Source: an uncultured bacterium
GTDB lineage: Bacteria > Nitrospirota > Thermodesulfovibrionia > Thermodesulfovibrionales > CALJEL01
DNA length: 35,270 nt
Direction: 5' to 3'
Assembly: GCA_938074335.1 (NCBI GenBank)
Contig: CALJEL010000105.1
Coordinates: 1-35,270 of the forward strand
Part shown: positions 32,364-35,270 of the stretch, piece after piece
How the letters are laid out: each line of letters begins with the position of its first letter
Numbering within the stretch: position 1 is the stretch's first letter
The notes under the pieces: generated by a model
The model's database searches: none
Told to the model about the DNA's origin: nothing
Seen by the model: only the letters and a program-made list of their open reading frames with translations
Position numbers and translations under genes: made by a program

Positions 32364-33338
32364 CTATCGTAATCTTTGAATAATCTCCTCTGCTATCTGT
32401 TCTCCGGTGAGGCCAAAATATTTCATGAGCTCTGATGATGAACCAGAGGTTCCAAAGGTATCTCTTATTCCTATCCTTAATAGAGGCTTTGGTTTTATAG
32501 AGGATAAAAATTCTGATACCGCTCCTCCAAGACCACCTATAACTGAATGCTCCTCTGCTGTTACCACCAGAGATGCCTCTGCTGCCCTTAAGAGAATCTC
32601 CTCATCAAGGGGTTTTATTGTGGAGAGATTTATAACACCAGCATCAATACCCTTATCTTTCAATATCCTTGATGCAATGAGTGCCTCTCTTACAAGCACG
32701 CCACAGGCAACAATATTCACATCCTTACCAAAACTGAAGGCATAGGCCTTACCTATGGAGAATCTATAATCCTCTGGCATGACAGGTTTAACCTTTGACC
32801 TTCCAAGCCTCACATATACAGGACCCTTATATTTGACAATCTCCTTTATAACAAGCTCTGTCTCGTAGGCATCAGCAGGAACAATGACGGTCATCCCTGG
32901 TATCACCCTCATAAGGGCAATATCTTCAATTGCCTGGTGAGATGCACCGTCTTCTCCCACTGTAATCCCACCATGGGTGGCAACAATCTTTACATTAAGA
33001 CCGCTATAGGCGATGCTCTGTCTTATCTGCTCCCAGGCCCTTCCTGTGGCGAATATGGCAAAGGTGGAGGCAAAAGGTATCTTCCCTGCAAGTGACAGAC
33101 CTGCTGCTGTGGCCATCATGTCCTGCTCAGAGACACCCATATTGAAAAATCTCTCTGGAAAGGCCTTTGCAAATTTCTGGGTCTTTGTGGAAGAGCTGAG
33201 ATCTGCATCAAGGACAACTATATCAGGATTTTCAAGGCCCAATTTATAAAGAATCTCTCCATAGGCATCACGGGTTGCAGCCTCCAGTCCTGCAAAAGAT
33301 TTGACCTCTGTTTTGAGCTCAGAAACCTGTCCCATCAC
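32364..33338 (-). CDS. Transketolase, C-terminal subunit
   Basis: Holds the pyrimidine-binding and C-terminal domains of a split transketolase: DADLSSSTKTQKF, FNMGVSEQDMMATAAGLSLAGK with the conserved glutamate that activates thiamin diphosphate, FAIFATGRAWEQIRQSIAYSG, THGGITVGEDGASHQ and the C-terminal TAEEHSVIGGLGGAVSEF. Length 324 fits such half-subunits. It overlaps the N-terminal subunit gene by 20 bp in another frame, so the split is genuine, not a frameshift of one gene. 1-deoxyxylulose-5-phosphate synthase is unlikely, as that is one chain. Confidence 0.92.
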   Translation of the reverse strand: MMGQVSELKTEVKSFAGLEAATRDAYGEILYKLGLENPDIVVLDADLSSSTKTQKFAKAFPERFFNMGVSEQDMMATAAGLSLAGKIPFASTFAIFATGRAWEQIRQSIAYSGLNVKIVATHGGITVGEDGASHQAIEDIALMRVIPGMTVIVPADAYETELVIKEIVKYKGPVYVRLGRSKVKPVMPEDYRFSIGKAYAFSFGKDVNIVACGVLVREALIASRILKDKGIDAGVINLSTIKPLDEEILLRAAEASLVVTAEEHSVIGGLGGAVSEFLSSIKPKPLLRIGIRDTFGTSGSSSELMKYFGLTGEQIAEEIIQRLR

Positions 33339-34158
33339 TGAGCTCCTTTAAGGCAATATCAAGCTCCTCTTTTGTTGGAGCTACACCATGGTACTTGACC
33401 TTATTTTCAAATATTGACACACCCTTGCCCTTAATTGTCCTGGCAAGAATCACGGTTGGCACACCCTTAAATGCCTCCGCCCTGTCAAGGCTATCAACTA
33501 TTTGAGCCATATCATGGCCGTTTATTTCGATAGTATTCCAGCCAAAGGCCTGCCATTTCTTCTGGACAGGTTCGATATCCTTTACCTGGGAGATAGGTCC
33601 ATCGATCTGAAGGCCGTTAAGATCAATAATTGCACAGAGGTTATCAACCTTATAATGAGCTGCTGTCATGGCAGCCTCCCATACCTGACCCTCCTGAAGT
33701 TCACCATCTCCAAGAAGACAATAAACCCTTGAGGACAGTTTACTCAGCCTCAAACCCATGGCCATTCCGTTTGCCATACTTAAACCCTGTCCAAGGGAAC
33801 CTGTTGAGACCTCAACCCCAGGAAGGCTCTTTGAAGAAGGATGACCCTGTAGAGGGCTTCCAAGTTTTCTGAGAGTCTTTAAAAGGGCTTTATCAAAATA
33901 TCCACTCATAGCAAGCACTGCATAAAGCAGCGGAGCTGCATGTCCTTTTGAAAGCACAAACCTGTCTCTTTCTATCCAGAAAGGATCCTCTGGTTTGTGT
34001 CTGAGTTTATAAAAATAAAGGGCAGTAACAATATCAGCTGCAGAAAGACTGCCACCTGTATGGCCTGAGCCAGCCTCGGTGAGCATCTTAAGGATCTCAA
34101 TCCTTAAAAGCCTGGCCTGATTCCTTAGATAATCAATATCCCTCTTCTGAACAAGCAT
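33319..34158 (-). CDS. Transketolase, N-terminal (diphosphate-binding) subunit
   Basis: Contains SGHTGGSLSAADIVTALYFYKL, LSKGHAAPLLYAVLA, GSLGQGLSMANGMA and the thiamin diphosphate motif GDGELQEGQVWEAA ending in IDLNGLQIDG. Length 279 fits the N-terminal half. With its partner it moves two-carbon units in the non-oxidative pentose phosphate pathway; split forms are common in archaea and several bacterial phyla. No ribosome site is obvious before the ATG; TATAAT (34169-34164) and TATACT (34174-34169) on the minus strand lie 5-10 bp before it, so a very short leader is possible. Confidence 0.92.
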   Translation of the reverse strand: MLVQKRDIDYLRNQARLLRIEILKMLTEAGSGHTGGSLSAADIVTALYFYKLRHKPEDPFWIERDRFVLSKGHAAPLLYAVLAMSGYFDKALLKTLRKLGSPLQGHPSSKSLPGVEVSTGSLGQGLSMANGMAMGLRLSKLSSRVYCLLGDGELQEGQVWEAAMTAAHYKVDNLCAIIDLNGLQIDGPISQVKDIEPVQKKWQAFGWNTIEINGHDMAQIVDSLDRAEAFKGVPTVILARTIKGKGVSIFENKVKYHGVAPTKEELDIALKELSDGTGF

Positions 34159-34177
34159 TTACCATTATAGTATATTT

Positions 34178-34409
34178 GAGGTGAAGAGGTGAAGAGCTGG
34201 TAGCCGCAAGATGGTAGAACAGACTTCCAGCCTCTTCATGTGGGGTATTTCATGAACAACCCCTACTAAAAATTACACTAACGCACTAAACCCCTCCGCT
34301 ATCCTTCAGTCACTTAAGCAACTCTTTAAGGAGCTGGTAGCCGCAAGCTTTAGCTTGCGTTTTTTGTATTTCCACCATTTATCGCAGGCTGGAAGCCTGC
34401 GGCTACCTC
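34178..34409. repeat. Repeat-rich gap with three GGTAGCCGC hairpin elements
   Basis: The 271-bp stretch 34159-34429 has no gene. It starts with GTGAAGAGGTGAAGAGCTGG, then holds GCTGGTAGCCGCAAG twice (34194 and 34333) and once inverted as GCCTGCGGCTACC (34393-34405). The second copy forms CGCAAGC/GCTTGCG, the third CGCAGGC/GCCTGCG (34383-34401). This hairpin type, ending in GGTAGCCGC, looks like a REP family. Between them about 90 bp show no structure that I can name. Confidence 0.7.
34342..34365 (+). terminator. Terminator-like hairpin on the + strand within the repeat gap
   Basis: CGCAAGC, loop TTTA, GCTTGCG, then TTTTTT: formally an intrinsic terminator reading rightward. No + strand gene lies upstream, so it may only be a REP hairpin beside a T run or may block antisense transcription. 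Confidence 0.4.
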
Positions 34410-34429
34410 ACTGCTCTATATTTTTGCTG

Positions 34430-34990
34430 CTACGGATTCCTTTTCCTCTTCATTATATGTTCAAGAAGGATGTCATCAAGGGAACGCATGGTTTGACTCT
34501 TAGTCGATGAGGTCTTTTTTTCAGGCCCTGGGCTTATACCACTTTCTTCTTTTTTAGACTCTTCTGAGAGAGAAAGATCGGTTAGGGATTTGCCTGATTC
34601 TTTCGTAAGACTCATATTTCCATTCCCTGAATCCTGAGTCTTTGCAGGCTGACCTAGCCCAAAACTATCTACTGCTGATATGCTATGACTTTCATGGAAG
34701 GCTGGCTTCTGGCCTGTTATTATATCATCAAACCTTCCTGATAAAAGGTCTGAGATCATTGACCTGTGCTGCTCTGTCATGAGCTGTTTTATCTTCTCTC
34801 TGAAGATGGTAGATATGGACCTTGTATCTTCAGGAATGAGCTCTTTGTAGGTGGTCTTCTTAGAAGCAAGTATTACTCCGCCTCTGTAAAGAAGTGTGGT
34901 TATGACCGGATTTCTAAGGCCGCTATCCTCTGTCTGAACATGAAAAACCTCTCCCCTGTATTTAATATTTGTATTAAAACCTGTAAGCAT
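34430..34990 (-). CDS. Conserved hypothetical protein with FNTNI...YRGEVFHVQTED N-terminus
   Basis: The first 50 residues (MLTGFNTNIKYRGEVFHV, QTEDSGLRNPVITT, LLYRGGVILASKKTTY) look like a small compact beta domain whose pattern I have seen in hypothetical proteins of deep-branching Gram-negative bacteria, but I cannot name a family. A short helical part follows (RSISTIFREKIKQLMTEQH), then about 100 polar residues rich in Ser, Lys and Glu, probably disordered. No signal peptide or membrane segment. I chose the ATG at 34990: the 18 extra codons up to 35044 are written by the GTGCGACAG repeat. Length then is 186 residues. It stands alone between two repeat-rich gaps. Function unknown. Confidence 0.7.
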   Translation of the reverse strand: MLTGFNTNIKYRGEVFHVQTEDSGLRNPVITTLLYRGGVILASKKTTYKELIPEDTRSISTIFREKIKQLMTEQHRSMISDLLSGRFDDIITGQKPAFHESHSISAVDSFGLGQPAKTQDSGNGNMSLTKESGKSLTDLSLSEESKKEESGISPGPEKKTSSTKSQTMRSLDDILLEHIMKRKRNP

Positions 34991-35010
34991 ATTATAGAAT
35001 ATCACAAAAC

Positions 35011-35270
35011 AGTGCGACAGTGCGATAGTGAAATCTTGCCTCAATTTGCCGATAGAAATGCATTTTATCGGGGTTCACGGGGTGAAGCTTGTCTTCACCC
35101 CGTGCTCTAATGGCGGGGTATGCCTCAAAGCCTTTATAATGCGACAAATTTTTATTTATCATGTATTAAACAGTTTTTCACCAAAAGGTGAAGCAAGAAA
35201 TGTTTGGCAATGTTATTAAAAATCTTACATTAAGGTGTCGAGCGGGGTCCCCAGAAAATCGTCAGATTTT
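35011..35270. repeat. Right-end repeat cluster: GTGCGACAGT, 12-bp inverted repeat and GGGGTCCCC element
   Basis: No gene is supported in 34991-35270. AGTGCGACAGTGCGATAGTG lies at 35011-35030. CACGGGGTGAAG (35076-35087) and CTTCACCCCGTG (35093-35104) form a perfect 12-bp stem with loop CTTGT. AATGGCGGGGTATGCC (35112-35127) is the inverse of the piece at 12594-12610. TTCACC/GGTGAA forms a small hairpin near 35178-35192. GGGGTCCCCAGAAAATC with GATTTT at the edge (35244-35270) is half of a larger palindrome also seen inside mnmA. Confidence 0.65.

Noticed and set aside
32364-34158. One transketolase gene broken by a frameshift
   Set aside because: Each half has its own start and a complete domain set, the overlap is 20 bp, and split transketolases are an established form.
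34990-34996. TATAAT directly before the ATG of the 34430-34990 gene as a promoter
   Set aside because: Transcription would start inside the coding region; no -35 box is present.
34991-35044. Upstream start for the 34430-34990 gene
   Set aside because: The 18 extra codons are the GTGCGACAG repeat; conserved-looking sequence begins at the ATG at 34990.
35200-35270. Short + strand frame open to the window end
   Set aside because: It runs through a palindromic repeat, has no ribosome site and no recognisable protein sequence.
34159-35270. CRISPR or integron array in the right-end repeats
   Set aside because: The repeats are of several kinds, irregularly spaced and in both orientations.
1-35270. 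tRNA or rRNA genes
   Set aside because: I saw no tRNA-like cloverleaf with the T-arm consensus and no conserved rRNA segments; a covariance search was not possible here.

Overview
The window looks like the chromosome of a Gram-negative, probably anaerobic bacterium. Evidence for a cell envelope with an outer membrane is FtsEX with an EnvC-like LytM protein, a CtpA protease, and a DUF4105 protein ending in a beta-barrel-like tail. Arginine is written almost only as AGA/AGG, and REP-like repeats are scattered through genes and gaps. My best guess is a Nitrospirota-like lineage, but this is inference from gene content and style; no rRNA is present to test it.

Left part (1-16923, + strand). A partial exported or surface carbohydrate-active protein (1-1506) is followed by a sigma70-like promoter, a cobalamin riboswitch with an intrinsic terminator, and a B12 operon of about 15 kb with almost no gaps. 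The first gene of the operon is the wreck of a ThiC-family gene, most likely the 5-hydroxybenzimidazole synthase bzaF: its start and its 3' end remain and the middle is deleted. Then come cobU, cobT, cobS, a cobC-like phosphatase, cobQ, cbiB, cobD, cbiA, a fused cbiX-cbiC, the cobalt ECF importer cbiM-cbiN-cbiQ-cbiO, the corrinoid adenosyltransferase, cobF and a fused cbiE-cbiT. Together they cover cobalt uptake, cobalt insertion, a few ring steps, amidation, adenosylation and nucleotide-loop assembly. Several ring-methylation genes (cbiL, cbiH, cbiF, cbiG, cbiD, cbiJ) are not here. CobF, normally a mark of the oxygen-dependent route, sits among anaerobic-type genes.

Right part (16957-34990, - strand). 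Reading in the direction of transcription: a small protein of unknown function, a repeat-rich gap, a transketolase split into two subunits, ftsE-ftsX-envC-ctpA (cell division and envelope proteolysis), a PolB-type exonuclease, mnmA, a broken DUF3015 gene with a strong promoter and a structured leader, a DUF4105 protein, an intrinsic terminator, then murA-uvrC-APH-like kinase-rplI-dnaB-Memo-like protein, mostly with overlapping ends.

The most unusual features are the internally deleted bzaF/thiC gene behind an intact riboswitch, cobF in an anaerobic-type cluster, the CbiX-CbiC fusion, the doubly disrupted DUF3015 gene, and several families of short dispersed repeats. Four of these repeats lie in frame inside conserved enzymes (CobQ, CbiA, UvrC, MnmA), while others supply stop codons or false starts at gene borders.
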